From the NCBI RefSeq assembly GCF_001708405.1, contig NZ_CP012418.1:682001-746000 (forward strand): a stretch of DNA of 64,000 bases, given 5' to 3'. A program made the position numbers and the translations under genes. The stretch comes from Kangiella sediminilitoris. GTDB lineage: Bacteria > Pseudomonadota > Gammaproteobacteria > Enterobacterales > Kangiellaceae. The notes below the pieces were generated by a model. That model was not told where the DNA came from, ran no database searches, and saw nothing but the letters and a program-made list of their open reading frames with translations. This document shows, piece by piece, positions 25,851-35,352 of this stretch. Within the stretch, counting starts at the first letter, position 1, and the number at the start of each line of letters is the position of its first letter.

Positions 25851-27227
25851 CTAGTCATCAAAGTTACTGTGGTTGAACGGATCGTTAAAGGTATCCATTT
25901 CAATTTCGTTTTCTGACTTAGCCACGATTGCTGTGACAGCAGCATCACCGGAAATATTGACTGCCGTTCGGGTCATATCCAGTAGACGGTCAATGCCCAG
26001 AATCATACCAATAGCTTCTACTGGTAGATTAACTTGAGTTAACACGCCCGCAAGCAGAATCAAGCCGACACTAGGAACACCTGCAGTACCGATTGAGGCG
26101 AGGGTCGCTGTTAATACCACGGTCAGTAATTGCGCCATGCTCAGGTCTACGTCGTAAGCTTGGGCGATAAACAGTGTAGCAATACCTTGCATGATCGCAG
26201 TGCCATCCATATTAATGGTTGCACCAAGAGGCAGGGTAAAAGAGAAGGTGTTCTTATGCACTCCAAGGTTCATCTCGGCACAACGCATGGTTACTGGTAG
26301 CGTGGCGTTGCTGCTGGAAGTACCAAAGGCTGTGATCATCGCCGGCCACATGCCCTTAAAGAAGTTGATTGGGTTGAGTCTCGCAAACAGAGCAATCAAA
26401 GTACTATAGGTTAATATGGCATGTAGAATTAAGCCCACTATGACCAATAAGAAATAGCCACCCAAACCACCCAGTAAGTCAGAGAATGGGAAGGTCGCAA
26501 ACGTTTCAGCAATCAAGAAGAATACACCGTAAGGTGCGAAGCGCATAACGATATTAACCAGTTCCATCACTACTTTATTAACGTCATTAAACCATTTGCT
26601 GATACGTTTACCCTGCTCACCGGATAAAGTAATCGCAAGACCAACAAGAATAGCGAAGACGATAATTTGAAGCATATTGGCGTTAAACATAGCCTCAAAT
26701 GGGTTGGTTGGAATAATATTGATAATAACCTCTGTCAGTGGAGGTTTCTCACTGGCGTTAAATGTTGCATCACCTACTGGCATCCCTATCCCTGGCTGGA
26801 ATATGGAAGCTAGAGTTAGGGCCAGGGTCAGAGCGATAGCTGTGGTAAGCAGGTATAAACCTATCGATTTTAAACTTAAGCGCCCAAGCTTTGAGGGATC
26901 GGCCAGGGAAGAGACTCCGCAAACCAGAGAGACAAGAACTAATGGAACCATTAACATTTTTAGCGCATTGATAAATAGTGTGCCGCCGACGCTAAACAAA
27001 CCTTCAACTAAGTAATTATAAGACCAGCTTTGTTCTTGCAGCAGGGTGCAGTTTGCCTGTCCCGCCGCTAACAGGCCTTTTTTACCTGCCCAGCTGTCCA
27101 TGTTCAAAGCCATGGTTTTGGTCTGAGTCAAGAAGCCTGAGCAGTCGTAGCCCCCAAATTGCAGGAATAAGAAGCCTACAATGGCACCCGCAACCATAAA
27201 AATTAGAATTTTTGCGCTTAAGTTCAT
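25851..27227 (-). CDS. Dicarboxylate/amino acid:cation symporter (DAACS family)
   Basis: 458 residues. Family motifs: the serine-rich FGTSSSNATLPVTM (re-entrant loop 1), NMDGTAIMQGIATLFIAQ (the NMDGT motif of TM7) and GIPSVG-like GTAGVPSVGLILLAGVL (loop 2), then DRLLDMTRTAVNISGDA. It takes up glutamate, aspartate or C4-dicarboxylates with sodium ions or protons. A long periplasmic insertion near residues 30-65 (ALNMDSWAGKKG) is unusual compared with GltP/DctA. It faces the blaI-like gene across a 156-base region that holds two operators. Confidence 0.92.
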   Translation of the reverse strand: MNLSAKILIFMVAGAIVGFLFLQFGGYDCSGFLTQTKTMALNMDSWAGKKGLLAAGQANCTLLQEQSWSYNYLVEGLFSVGGTLFINALKMLMVPLVLVSLVCGVSSLADPSKLGRLSLKSIGLYLLTTAIALTLALTLASIFQPGIGMPVGDATFNASEKPPLTEVIINIIPTNPFEAMFNANMLQIIVFAILVGLAITLSGEQGKRISKWFNDVNKVVMELVNIVMRFAPYGVFFLIAETFATFPFSDLLGGLGGYFLLVIVGLILHAILTYSTLIALFARLNPINFFKGMWPAMITAFGTSSSNATLPVTMRCAEMNLGVHKNTFSFTLPLGATINMDGTAIMQGIATLFIAQAYDVDLSMAQLLTVVLTATLASIGTAGVPSVGLILLAGVLTQVNLPVEAIGMILGIDRLLDMTRTAVNISGDAAVTAIVAKSENEIEMDTFNDPFNHSNFDD

Positions 27228-27306
27228 TGTTTTAATCGTTTGTTAGAGAATTTATGAACTCTAAGTCATTGTACAAAAAACTGCAAATTAATACTTGATT
27301 ATGAAT

Positions 27307-27322
27307 GATTACAGGTGTAATC
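27307..27322. promoter_or_regulatory. BlaI/MecI-type operator, site 1
   Basis: GATTACAGGTGTAATC is a 16-base palindrome carrying the TACAnnTGTA core known for BlaI/MecI repressors. It overlaps the -10 of a candidate promoter (TTGATT 27295-27300, 17-base spacer, TAATCT 27318-27323). Confidence 0.75.
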
Positions 27323-27332
27323 TTTAACTATT

Positions 27333-27348
27333 GATTACGTTTGTAATC
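27333..27348. promoter_or_regulatory. BlaI/MecI-type operator, site 2
   Basis: GATTACGTTTGTAATC repeats the same outer arms (GATTAC/GTAATC); centre-to-centre distance to site 1 is 26 bases. It lies between site 1 and the repressor gene. Confidence 0.7.
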
Positions 27349-27383
27349 ATAAAATTGAATAAATTAACTGATATGAGTCGAGT

Positions 27384-27773
27384 ATGACGATCAGAGTGAG
27401 TGAAGCAGAAAAAAGTGTGATGGATGTTCTGTGGCAGGAATCTCCATTATCCAGTACGGAAGTAGTCGAGAAACTTCAGTCTCAGGACTGGAGTGAGAAA
27501 ACCGTAAAAACCTTTTTAAACCGGTTGGTTAAAAAGGGTGTAGTGACTTTCCAGAAAGACGGTCGTCGGTATCTATACTATCCCGCCATAGAGCGTGATG
27601 AGTTTTTAGCCGATGAAAGTGAAGGTTTCCTGGATAAAGTCTTTAAAGGCAATATGAAAGAATTACTGGCGACATTTGTTCAGAATAAACAACTGTCGAA
27701 AGATGAACTGGATTATCTGAAAGGGTTACTGGCCGAGCAGGGAAATAGGAAGGAGCAGAATGATGCTGAGTGA
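27384..27773 (+). CDS. BlaI/MecI-family transcriptional repressor
   Basis: 129 residues, normal for the family. Winged-helix DNA-binding domain from residue 4 to about 75 (SEAEKSVMDVLWQESPLSSTEVVEKL; EKTVKTFLNRLVKKGVVTFQKDGRRYLYYP), then a helical dimerisation part that in homologues holds the cleavage site for the partner protease. Two matching palindromes lie just upstream, so it should repress its own operon. It overlaps the M56 protease gene by 14 bases. Confidence 0.93.
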   Translation: MTIRVSEAEKSVMDVLWQESPLSSTEVVEKLQSQDWSEKTVKTFLNRLVKKGVVTFQKDGRRYLYYPAIERDEFLADESEGFLDKVFKGNMKELLATFVQNKQLSKDELDYLKGLLAEQGNRKEQNDAE

Positions 27774-29784
27774 TCTTAGGCTCAATGGCTGGCTGGATAC
27801 TTTCTGGCATTTCAACTTAGACTTAAGTGTCATCGTGTTGACGGTGTTGGTGGTGCGCTTTTTTATACGTAAAACCACCAAAAGCTACAACTCATACCTA
27901 CTATGGTTGGCTATCCCGGTAGGGTTTTTGTTGGCGAAAGTTGTTGCATCCATCGACTTTACCTCGGCCAGCTCCAGCTATATTGGTCAGGCTGTATCGG
28001 TTATGGTGATGAAGCCTGTAGAAACACTTCAAAATTATTGGTGGTTAGGTGCGATATGGCTAACAGGAACTACCTTATTACTACTGCGGTTACTAATTCA
28101 GCATGTTGAATTAAGACGAGAGCTAAAAAGGATTGAAAGACCCGCCACTGATTTAAAAGGGTATATGAATCATAAGCCAAAGCTGTATTCACTGATAGCC
28201 GTAGAACATGATGATATGTCACCAGCAGTCTATGGCTTTATAAAACCTAAGATCTATTTCCCGCTTCACGTTGCCGAACAATTAACTGCTGAGCAAATTC
28301 AACTCATTATCGAACATGAAGAACAGCATATTAGACAGAAGCATTTATGGCTTAACTTATTATGGGATGTGCTGGTTTGTATCGGTTGGTTTAATCCATT
28401 AATTTATATCGCGAGAAAAAACTTCAGGCATGACCAGGAATTATTCTGTGACTATCTGGTTCTAAATAAAACGGATACCTCACGTACAAAAGACTACGGT
28501 CATGCTCTGCTTTCAACAGTTTCTGCCACTCACTCTGTAAGTCTACTCTGCTCTTGGAAGGTTTTTAACCAACTTGAGGAGCGTATTATGAATATTACTA
28601 AACCCATCAACCGTACAGGCAAAGTTGCCTTGTCGCTAGGAGCTGCAATGGTTTTAAGCTGTTGTGCAGTTTATGCAGCCAACAAGGAGGTCAAAGAAGA
28701 ACGAGTTGTTACCCGTGAAAATATCACCATCGATGGAAACGGTCAGAAAAAAACAGTTATCGAATTTAACAATGGTGATGGTGTGGTTTATTTGCAGGAA
28801 GACGATAAATACTACATCAAGGAAAATGGCGTCAAACGCGAAATGACAGCCGAGGAGAAAGAGAAGTTTGAGAAAGTGCATGAAGAGGCTCAGAAACAAC
28901 TCTATTTGTCAGAAGAAGAGCTTCGTAAGGTTGAGAAAGAAATTGAGCAAGCTCATCGAGAACTGGAGCTGCATGTTGATGAAGTCAAAATAGCAGAAGA
29001 AGAGATTAAGCATGCCCACGAAGAAATCGCCCGAGCACAGCAAGAGATCGTCAGAGTGTATGAGAAAGGTGAGATTTCAAGAGAAGAGATGCAGCGTATT
29101 AAGAAGGATCTGGCAAAGGCTAAAAAGCAGATTAATGCTGAAAAATTACAAAAACGTATTCGCATTGATGTTGAACGTAGTAAGCGAGATTTAGAAAAAG
29201 CGCGCACTGAAATTAAAAGGCAACGCTCGCAGGCTATGAGAACTCCGCCCATGCCTCCCCATGAAGCTCATCGCATTATTAAAATAGATGAGAGAGTATT
29301 TTCCGAAGGTGAGGGTGATGAACACCGCGTTATAAACTGGACGGAAAATGGAGGCAAAGTCTATACGGTAGCAAATGGCGAGTATTACGTTGTAGAAAAT
29401 GGTAAGAAAAGAGCGATGACATCGGAAGAAAAAGCTCGATTTGAAGAAAAGATTAAACTTATCCCTAAGCCACCTAAAGGGCCTTTGAATCCAAAAGCAC
29501 CAAAAGCTCCTGACAGTATCAAAGCTGATACCTTGACAGTGATTGAACAGCCTCAGGCAGAATACCCGAAAGAAGCTAAAAAAGAGGGCATAGAGGGTTA
29601 TGTCAATTTAACTTTTGATGTCAATAACCAAGGTAGAGCATCTAATATAAGAGTCGAAAAGTCGAGTAATAAAGGGCTTTTTAATAAAGCTGCTATCGAC
29701 GCGATTAAACAATGGCGTTTTGCAGACAAAGACTATGGTAAACGAGGCCGGACTTATCAGATGAAGTTTGCTTTAGACAGTTAG
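27760..29784 (+). CDS. BlaR1-like M56 membrane metallopeptidase with coiled coil and TonB C-terminal domain
   Basis: 674 residues (ATG 27763 is also possible). Three or four membrane helices frame a gluzincin domain with HEEQH at 186-190 and the likely third ligand E227 (DQELFCDYL). After a membrane segment at ~287-307 comes a periplasmic region: repeat A (342-371), a long charged coiled coil (365-490), repeat B (533-562), a Pro/Lys-rich linker and a TonB-type C-terminal domain (about 595-672; YPKEAKKEGIEGYVNLTFDV, KQWRF). Repeats A and B share VY....YY..ENG.KR.MT.EEK..FE. There is no penicillin-binding sensor domain, so the signal is not the classical beta-lactam. It should cleave or inactivate the BlaI-like repressor. 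Confidence 0.9.
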   Translation: MMLSDLRLNGWLDTFWHFNLDLSVIVLTVLVVRFFIRKTTKSYNSYLLWLAIPVGFLLAKVVASIDFTSASSSYIGQAVSVMVMKPVETLQNYWWLGAIWLTGTTLLLLRLLIQHVELRRELKRIERPATDLKGYMNHKPKLYSLIAVEHDDMSPAVYGFIKPKIYFPLHVAEQLTAEQIQLIIEHEEQHIRQKHLWLNLLWDVLVCIGWFNPLIYIARKNFRHDQELFCDYLVLNKTDTSRTKDYGHALLSTVSATHSVSLLCSWKVFNQLEERIMNITKPINRTGKVALSLGAAMVLSCCAVYAANKEVKEERVVTRENITIDGNGQKKTVIEFNNGDGVVYLQEDDKYYIKENGVKREMTAEEKEKFEKVHEEAQKQLYLSEEELRKVEKEIEQAHRELELHVDEVKIAEEEIKHAHEEIARAQQEIVRVYEKGEISREEMQRIKKDLAKAKKQINAEKLQKRIRIDVERSKRDLEKARTEIKRQRSQAMRTPPMPPHEAHRIIKIDERVFSEGEGDEHRVINWTENGGKVYTVANGEYYVVENGKKRAMTSEEKARFEEKIKLIPKPPKGPLNPKAPKAPDSIKADTLTVIEQPQAEYPKEAKKEGIEGYVNLTFDVNNQGRASNIRVEKSSNKGLFNKAAIDAIKQWRFADKDYGKRGRTYQMKFALDS

Positions 29785-29795
29785 TGTGTTGCTAT

Positions 29796-29823
29796 AAAAA
29801 AGCCCGCTTTAGAGCGGGCTTTT
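29796..29823. terminator. Bidirectional rho-independent terminator
   Basis: AGCCCGCT (29801-29808) and AGCGGGCT (29813-29820) around TTAG, flanked by A and T runs; between the convergent M56 gene and astB. Confidence 0.9.
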
Positions 29824-29843
29824 GTATGTTTATAGTCATTAAA

Positions 29844-31205
29844 TCATGCTAACTGGAATGGATAGACAGAGCCTAGATTAAGGATCTGAGTAAGCTCATC
29901 CAGAGCTGTTCTTGACTCAGTTAATAGGCTTGGATCGGCCAGATCTACCTCTTCCAATGTTTCTCGATAGTGTTTATCAACCCAACTATTCAGTTGGTTG
30001 AATAAGTCATCAGACATTAGAACGCTTTGGTTCATGGCAGCAATTTCAGTTTCATTAAGAACCACACGCTGACGTAAACAGGCAGGACCGCCACCATTTT
30101 GCATTGATTGTTTTACATCAAAAATTTTGACTTCTTTAATTGGCGTATCTTGCTCTACTAGCCAGTCAAGGTACTCTTTTACTGAAGGCGTTGTCTCGCA
30201 CTCACCCGGTGCAATGATAGCCATATTGCCATCATCACGGGTAATTAATTGGCTGTTGAATAGGTAAGATTTGACGGCGTCCTCAACTGGAACGTCGTTA
30301 GCGCCTACTTCCACTACGTGGAATTCTTCACCGTCAAAAGCCTGCTCTAAGTCCGTGTATACCTGCATTTGGTTAAGGAAAGCTTTTTGATGAGCGAATA
30401 AGACGTTACCGTTACCAACCGAAATCACGTCGTTATGGAATACGCCTTTATCTATAACGTGCGGGTTTTGCTGCGCAAATACCGTGTTATCCATATCCAG
30501 CATGTGTAAACGTGAGATTGCCTGTGAGGCCTCGTAGGACTGACGAGCAGGATATTTATGTGGTGCTGGCTTGCTGCTGTCAAAGGCATGTTTCCCATAA
30601 ACAAAGAAGTGTAAGCCTTTTTTGCCATAGCTTTTTTCTGAGCTTAGATCCACAAAGCGCGTATGGTTAGCCGCACCTTCGTCACCAAAATGGTCACCCA
30701 TAGGTAATGCAGGATGATGAGCAAAGCAATTTTCATCGTTAAACATGGCCTGCAAAATACGGCCCGTAGTCTCATGCTCTATCGAGCGATGAAATTTATT
30801 GGCCAGGTTCGCTGGTGTAAAGTGTGCTTTACCATCTGCGGTGTCGCTGGATGGTGCCATGGTACAGGCATTCGCTGTCCACATGCTAGAAGCAGAGCTG
30901 CAGGCTGCCAGAATCTTTGGAGCTTGCTTAGCTGCCTTGATAATGACCTGTGCATCGGTACCAGTGAACCCCAGTTTACGTAAGGTAAATACGTCAGGTC
31001 GCTCCATTGGCGCTAAGACGCCTTGCCTAAGCCCCATGTCATGTAGCGCCTTCATTTTTGCTAGTCCCTGCTTAGCGGCTTCTTTAGGTTTTGCAACCAG
31101 GTTAGCATTCGAAGTTGAAGCAACGTTACCGTGCGACAAACCTGCATAATTATGCGTTGGGCCAACCAGGCCATCAAAGTTAAACTCAAAAGCTTTCTTG
31201 CTCAT
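29844..31205 (-). CDS. astB: N-succinylarginine dihydrolase
   Basis: 453 residues, close to the usual ~445. Second step of the arginine succinyltransferase pathway: converts N2-succinylarginine to succinylornithine, ammonia and carbon dioxide. Family sequence features include [20 protein letters not shown] at the N-terminus, [16 protein letters not shown], and the active-site cysteine region [14 protein letters not shown]. The ATG overlaps the astD stop by one base (TAATG on the minus strand). Confidence 0.96.
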   Translation of the reverse strand: MSKKAFEFNFDGLVGPTHNYAGLSHGNVASTSNANLVAKPKEAAKQGLAKMKALHDMGLRQGVLAPMERPDVFTLRKLGFTGTDAQVIIKAAKQAPKILAACSSASSMWTANACTMAPSSDTADGKAHFTPANLANKFHRSIEHETTGRILQAMFNDENCFAHHPALPMGDHFGDEGAANHTRFVDLSSEKSYGKKGLHFFVYGKHAFDSSKPAPHKYPARQSYEASQAISRLHMLDMDNTVFAQQNPHVIDKGVFHNDVISVGNGNVLFAHQKAFLNQMQVYTDLEQAFDGEEFHVVEVGANDVPVEDAVKSYLFNSQLITRDDGNMAIIAPGECETTPSVKEYLDWLVEQDTPIKEVKIFDVKQSMQNGGGPACLRQRVVLNETEIAAMNQSVLMSDDLFNQLNSWVDKHYRETLEEVDLADPSLLTESRTALDELTQILNLGSVYPFQLA

Positions 31206-32671
31206 TAAAGTTTTACTCCCGGAGCTAGGTTTTCAGGTAATAAACAGGCATTATTCTCGATAGAAGCGACCGGGTAGGCACAGTAATCTGCAGCATAATA
31301 AGCGCTTGGGCGGTGGTTGCCTGAGTTACCTACGCCACCAAAAGGAGCTGTACCTGCGGCTCCAGTTGTTTGGTTATTCCAGTTAACAATACCGGCTCGG
31401 ATTTTCGTGTAAAACTCTTGGTACTGCTCTTTGTTGTCGCTTAATAAACCCGCTGACAAACCGAAGCGAGTATTGTTAGATTCTACGATGGCATCTTCGA
31501 AATTGTCGTAACGCATCACTTGCAACAAAGGACCGAAGTATTCTTCATCTTCAAGTTCAACATCGCTTACTTCCAGAATGGCTGGATTAACAAAACCAGT
31601 ACCTTTTTCCAGGTGCTCCATCTTTACTAATGGTTTTGCACCTTTAGCGATAAGTTTGTCCTGAGCTTCTAATAACTCAAGCGCGGCTTTTTCTGATACC
31701 ACCGGGCCCATAAAAGGTTGCTCTTCATCGTTATAATAACTGACACGGATATTTGCCGTAGCATCGGTGAGTTTATCCAGGAATATGTCACCTTCTTCGG
31801 TGTTTGGAACGAAAAGGCGACGGGCACAGGTGCAGCGTTGACCCGCAGAAAGGTACGCTGACTGTATGGTATGATAAACAGCACCATTGACATCTTTGAT
31901 GTCACCGACGATTAATGGGTTATTACCACCCATTTCGAGCGCCAGCACTTTGCCGGGCTGTCCAGCAACTTGCTTATGTAATATGTTGCCGACCGTTTCA
32001 CTCCCAGTAAATAGAATACCGTCTACTTGAGGGTGGCCTGCCAGGGCTACGCCTGTCTCAACTTCACCTTGAACTAAATTAATTACGCCTTCAGGTAAAC
32101 CTGCAGCTTCCCACAGGCGAATCGTTAGCTCTGCAACGGCGGGTGTCAGTTCACTTGGCTTGAAGACGATGGTATTACCAGCAATTAAAGCTGGAACGAT
32201 GTGTCCGTTCGGTAAATGCGCCGGGAAGTTGTATGGGCCAAATACGGCTAATACACCATGAGGTTTATGACGGAGTGCCGTTTGACCGGTTGCAGTTTCT
32301 GTTTCTTTTATACCGGTACGCTCATGATATGCCTTGATAGAAATATCAATTTTACCTGCCATAGCACCTGCTTCAGTCAACGTTTCCCAGAATGGCTTTC
32401 CTGTCTCCTGAGAAATTAACTCAGCAATCTTTTCTTTGTTGTCCCTGACCAGGCTTTCAAATTTTTTGATGATCTCTATACGCTCATCAAGAGTTTTTTG
32501 ACTCCATGTCCAGCCTGCCTTTTGAGCAGCCATAATTGCGTCGCTAACCTGATCAGGAGTCGCGCTGTTGGACTCCCAAACCGTGCTGCCGTCAGCTGGG
32601 TTGATGGACTTGAACGACTTGCCTTCACCAGCAAGCCATTGATTATTAATGAATAGATTGTTGTGCAACAT
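31205..32671 (-). CDS. astD: N-succinylglutamate 5-semialdehyde dehydrogenase
   Basis: 488 residues of the aldehyde dehydrogenase superfamily. The cofactor-binding motif FTGSETVG, catalytic glutamate in [10 protein letters not shown] and catalytic cysteine in [11 protein letters not shown] are present. It oxidises succinylglutamate semialdehyde to succinylglutamate with NAD. It lies between astA (15 bases upstream) and astB (one-base overlap) in an astADB order. Confidence 0.96.
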   Translation of the reverse strand: MLHNNLFINNQWLAGEGKSFKSINPADGSTVWESNSATPDQVSDAIMAAQKAGWTWSQKTLDERIEIIKKFESLVRDNKEKIAELISQETGKPFWETLTEAGAMAGKIDISIKAYHERTGIKETETATGQTALRHKPHGVLAVFGPYNFPAHLPNGHIVPALIAGNTIVFKPSELTPAVAELTIRLWEAAGLPEGVINLVQGEVETGVALAGHPQVDGILFTGSETVGNILHKQVAGQPGKVLALEMGGNNPLIVGDIKDVNGAVYHTIQSAYLSAGQRCTCARRLFVPNTEEGDIFLDKLTDATANIRVSYYNDEEQPFMGPVVSEKAALELLEAQDKLIAKGAKPLVKMEHLEKGTGFVNPAILEVSDVELEDEEYFGPLLQVMRYDNFEDAIVESNNTRFGLSAGLLSDNKEQYQEFYTKIRAGIVNWNNQTTGAAGTAPFGGVGNSGNHRPSAYYAADYCAYPVASIENNACLLPENLAPGVKL

Positions 32672-32686
32672 AAAATAACCCTGAAT

Positions 32687-33736
32687 TTATTGAGTTTTCT
32701 TCGAGCTGGAAGGTCTGCGCTTGTTGAATAACTCTACCGCTCGTACCGTATCGCCTTCGTTTAAGCCAAGGGCATCTATGGATGCTTGAGGAAGTGTTAA
32801 TTGATCGCCTTCCAGGCGGCTTTGTTCAACAATACACCGATAATCTTTTAATTTACGATTGCTAATCATAATTGGCAAGGTACTGCCACTAACTTCACCG
32901 GCGACCAGCTCGACAATGTGACTTTGTGCTATAGTTCTGATGGCATTTCGTTGAACTTCAACCGTTGGCCCACCATCAAAGACATCAACGTAATTCTGAT
33001 GGGTAAAACCTTCTTTCTTTAACAGGGAGAGTGCAGGAGCTGTGTCAGCATGCACTCTACCAATAACTGCTCGAGCTTCCTCGGGTAGCATATCAACGTA
33101 AATCGGATACTTTGGCATCAGCTCGGAGATAAAAGTATTACTGCCAAGACCACGAACTGCATCGGCTTTTGCAAATTCCATTTTAAAGAAGCGTTTGCCG
33201 ATAGCTTCCCAAAATGGGGAGTAACCATTGTCATCTGAGTAACCACGCATTTCAGCGATAACTTTCTCTGAAAAGCGCTCAGGGTGATCAGCAAGGAACA
33301 AAAAGCGAGACTTGGACAGTAGGTGTCCGTTTATGCCACCGCGATATTCTTCTGCTAAAAACAATGTTGCTATCTCGGTAGCACCAGTGTAATCATTTCC
33401 CAGAACCAACATCTGATGAGGGTTGTAAACGCCTAATTCAGGGCTAGTGCTGACTTGTGTACTGAGCTTATAACTGAAAAAGGCATCATCCATTCCAACA
33501 GCTGACACTAATGCACTGGTGCCAATTACTTTTCCGTCTTGGCTGTCTTCAAGTACAAAGAAGTAGCACTCAGAACCAGGCTGCTTAATATCCTCTGAAA
33601 GCGCCTGTTGTGAGTTTGTGATTCTGTTTGAAATCGTTTCTGGATTGTGAGGTAGGGTTGTCAGCCCAGTCCCAGCGCTGGCGGCCAACTCTAAAATGTC
33701 TTCTAAATCAGTGCTTTGTGCAGGGCGAATTACCAT
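32687..33736 (-). CDS. astA: Arginine N-succinyltransferase
   Basis: 349 residues. First enzyme of the pathway, transferring succinyl from succinyl-CoA to the alpha-amino group of arginine. Family features: MVIRPAQSTDLEDILELA, FFSYKLSTQVSTS, LFLAEEYRGGINGHLLSKSRFLF and KMEFAKADAVRGLGSNTFISELMPKYPIY. First gene of the minus-strand ast operon, divergent from the aminotransferase gene. Confidence 0.96.
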   Translation of the reverse strand: MVIRPAQSTDLEDILELAASAGTGLTTLPHNPETISNRITNSQQALSEDIKQPGSECYFFVLEDSQDGKVIGTSALVSAVGMDDAFFSYKLSTQVSTSPELGVYNPHQMLVLGNDYTGATEIATLFLAEEYRGGINGHLLSKSRFLFLADHPERFSEKVIAEMRGYSDDNGYSPFWEAIGKRFFKMEFAKADAVRGLGSNTFISELMPKYPIYVDMLPEEARAVIGRVHADTAPALSLLKKEGFTHQNYVDVFDGGPTVEVQRNAIRTIAQSHIVELVAGEVSGSTLPIMISNRKLKDYRCIVEQSRLEGDQLTLPQASIDALGLNEGDTVRAVELFNKRRPSSSKKTQ

Positions 33737-33860
33737 AACTATGCGACCTAAGTCCTTATATTTGTACTATGCAATATTAGTATATGAAAGTCAGGGAAGA
33801 GGATGATAGACAAAAGTTCCCTTGAGTAAAAGCGTTATTCTGAAGTAAAAAGTAGTATTT

Positions 33861-33878
33861 TTCCAGCGAAGGCTGGAA
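33861..33878. repeat. Short perfect hairpin in the astA-astC divergent region
   Basis: TTCCAGC (33861-33867) and GCTGGAA (33872-33878) around GAAG, followed by TTTT. It lies 91 bases before astC. It could be a leader hairpin or an operator; no T-run long enough for a confident terminator. Confidence 0.3.
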
Positions 33879-33968
33879 TTTTGACCTGAAAACAGCGATC
33901 ATGTCCGGCTAATCATTGATGAATAGCAACGCTGAAATCGTCAGCTTAGACAAAAATAAGGTGTTTTT

Positions 33969-35177
33969 ATGTCGAAAAGTTATACTAGAGCGACCTTTGA
34001 TGAGGTCATGGTCCCCAACTATAATCCATCGGAAATCATTCCGGAACGCGGTGAAGGGTCGCGGGTATGGGATCAGAATGGAAACGAATATGTTGACTTT
34101 GCTGGTGGTATCGCGGTCAGTATTCTTGGCCATAAGCACCCTGGTATGGTAAAGGCGCTTAATGAGCAAGCCGATAAAATTTGGCACTTGAGTAATGTGT
34201 TTACCAATAAGCCTGCGCTGGAATTGGCAGATAAACTAACTGAGGCGACATTTGCTGATAAAGTATTTTTTGCTAACTCGGGTGGTGAAGCTAACGAAGC
34301 TGCTTTTAAACTGGCACGTCGTTATGCACATGATAATTTTGGTCCTGAGAAGAGTGAAATTCTTTCATTCTCTAAATCTTTTCACGGTCGTACTCTATTT
34401 ACAGTATGTGTTGGTGGCCAGCCTAAATATACCGAAGGTTTTGAGCCATTGCCGGGTGGTATTCTACACACAGAATACAACAACATAGAAGCTTTCAAAG
34501 AACTAATTTCTGATAAGACATGCGCAGTTGTTATGGAGCCAATCCAAGGTGAAGGCGGAATCATTCCTGCTGATCCTGCGTTTGTAAAACAGGTACGTGA
34601 ACTGTGTGACAAGCACAATGCCCTATTAGTTTTTGATGAAGTTCAGACAGGCTTCGGCCGTACTGGTGACCTATACGCCTACATGGGCCTGGGTGTCACT
34701 CCTGATATCCTTACAACAGCGAAATCGATGGGTGGTGGTTTCCCAATCGGCGCCATGATTACTACATCGAAAATTGCGGAAAGCCTTGTTCCTGGCACGC
34801 ACGGTAGTACTTATGGTGGTAACCCATTGGGTTGTGCAGTATCCCTTGCTGTTTTGGAAGCAGTTAATACTCCAGAGATGATGGCGACAGTTAAAGAGCA
34901 AAGTGCAAAAATCGTCAAAGGCTTAGAGGCTATAGGCGAAAAATACGGCGTATTCTCAGAAGTACGTGGTAAAGGCCTGTTGCTTGGTGCTGTATTGTCT
35001 GACGAATGGAAAGGTAAGGCTCGTAAGTTCCTCGAAGCCGGTTGGGCAAATGGTGTGATGTGCCTTGTTGCTGGCGCAGACGTTGTTCGTTTTGCTCCTG
35101 CGGCGACTATTACGGATGCAGACATTGAAGATGGTTTAGCGCGCCTAGACAAGGCTGTAGCTTCTTTAGTGGCTTAA
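33969..35177 (+). CDS. astC: Acetylornithine/succinylornithine aminotransferase
   Basis: 402 residues, a class III PLP-dependent transaminase. PLP contacts are visible: [43 protein letters not shown] and the PLP lysine in [17 protein letters not shown]. The family uses succinylornithine (AstC, catabolic) or acetylornithine (ArgD, biosynthetic), often both; the location next to astADB favours AstC while the sequence cannot exclude ArgD. Start ATG 33969 is preceded by AAGG at 33958-33961. Confidence 0.92.
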   Translation: MSKSYTRATFDEVMVPNYNPSEIIPERGEGSRVWDQNGNEYVDFAGGIAVSILGHKHPGMVKALNEQADKIWHLSNVFTNKPALELADKLTEATFADKVFFANSGGEANEAAFKLARRYAHDNFGPEKSEILSFSKSFHGRTLFTVCVGGQPKYTEGFEPLPGGILHTEYNNIEAFKELISDKTCAVVMEPIQGEGGIIPADPAFVKQVRELCDKHNALLVFDEVQTGFGRTGDLYAYMGLGVTPDILTTAKSMGGGFPIGAMITTSKIAESLVPGTHGSTYGGNPLGCAVSLAVLEAVNTPEMMATVKEQSAKIVKGLEAIGEKYGVFSEVRGKGLLLGAVLSDEWKGKARKFLEAGWANGVMCLVAGADVVRFAPAATITDADIEDGLARLDKAVASLVA

Positions 35178-35195
35178 TCCTTAAGTCATAAATGC

Positions 35196-35225
35196 AAAAA
35201 AGGCTCCAGAAATGGAGCCTTTTTT
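35196..35225 (+). terminator. Rho-independent terminator after astC
   Basis: AGGCTCCA (35201-35208) and TGGAGCCT (35213-35220) around a GAAA tetraloop, with A-run and T-run flanks. Confidence 0.92.
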
Positions 35226-35274
35226 GATCTAAAACAAGGAAATCCAATGCACATTTGCAGGTGGGTTTAAATTC

Positions 35275-35288
35275 TTGATCTACATCAA
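35275..35288. promoter_or_regulatory. FNR/ANR-type box in the ompW promoter
   Basis: TTGATCTACATCAA matches TTGAT-N4-ATCAA at every fixed position. If a start site lies at about 35323, the box is centred near -41.5 and TACTGT (35311-35316) occupies the -10, the geometry of a class II FNR-activated promoter. In E. coli ompW is known to respond to oxygen through FNR. Confidence 0.75.
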
Positions 35289-35352
35289 CTTTTTTAATTG
35301 AAAAGGGCCTTACTGTAGTCACGTTTATTTAGAAATAATAAGGACAGTGACA

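Noticed and set aside
33737-33968. ArgR box between astA and astC
   Set aside because: No stretch fits the 18-base ARG-box palindrome well enough.
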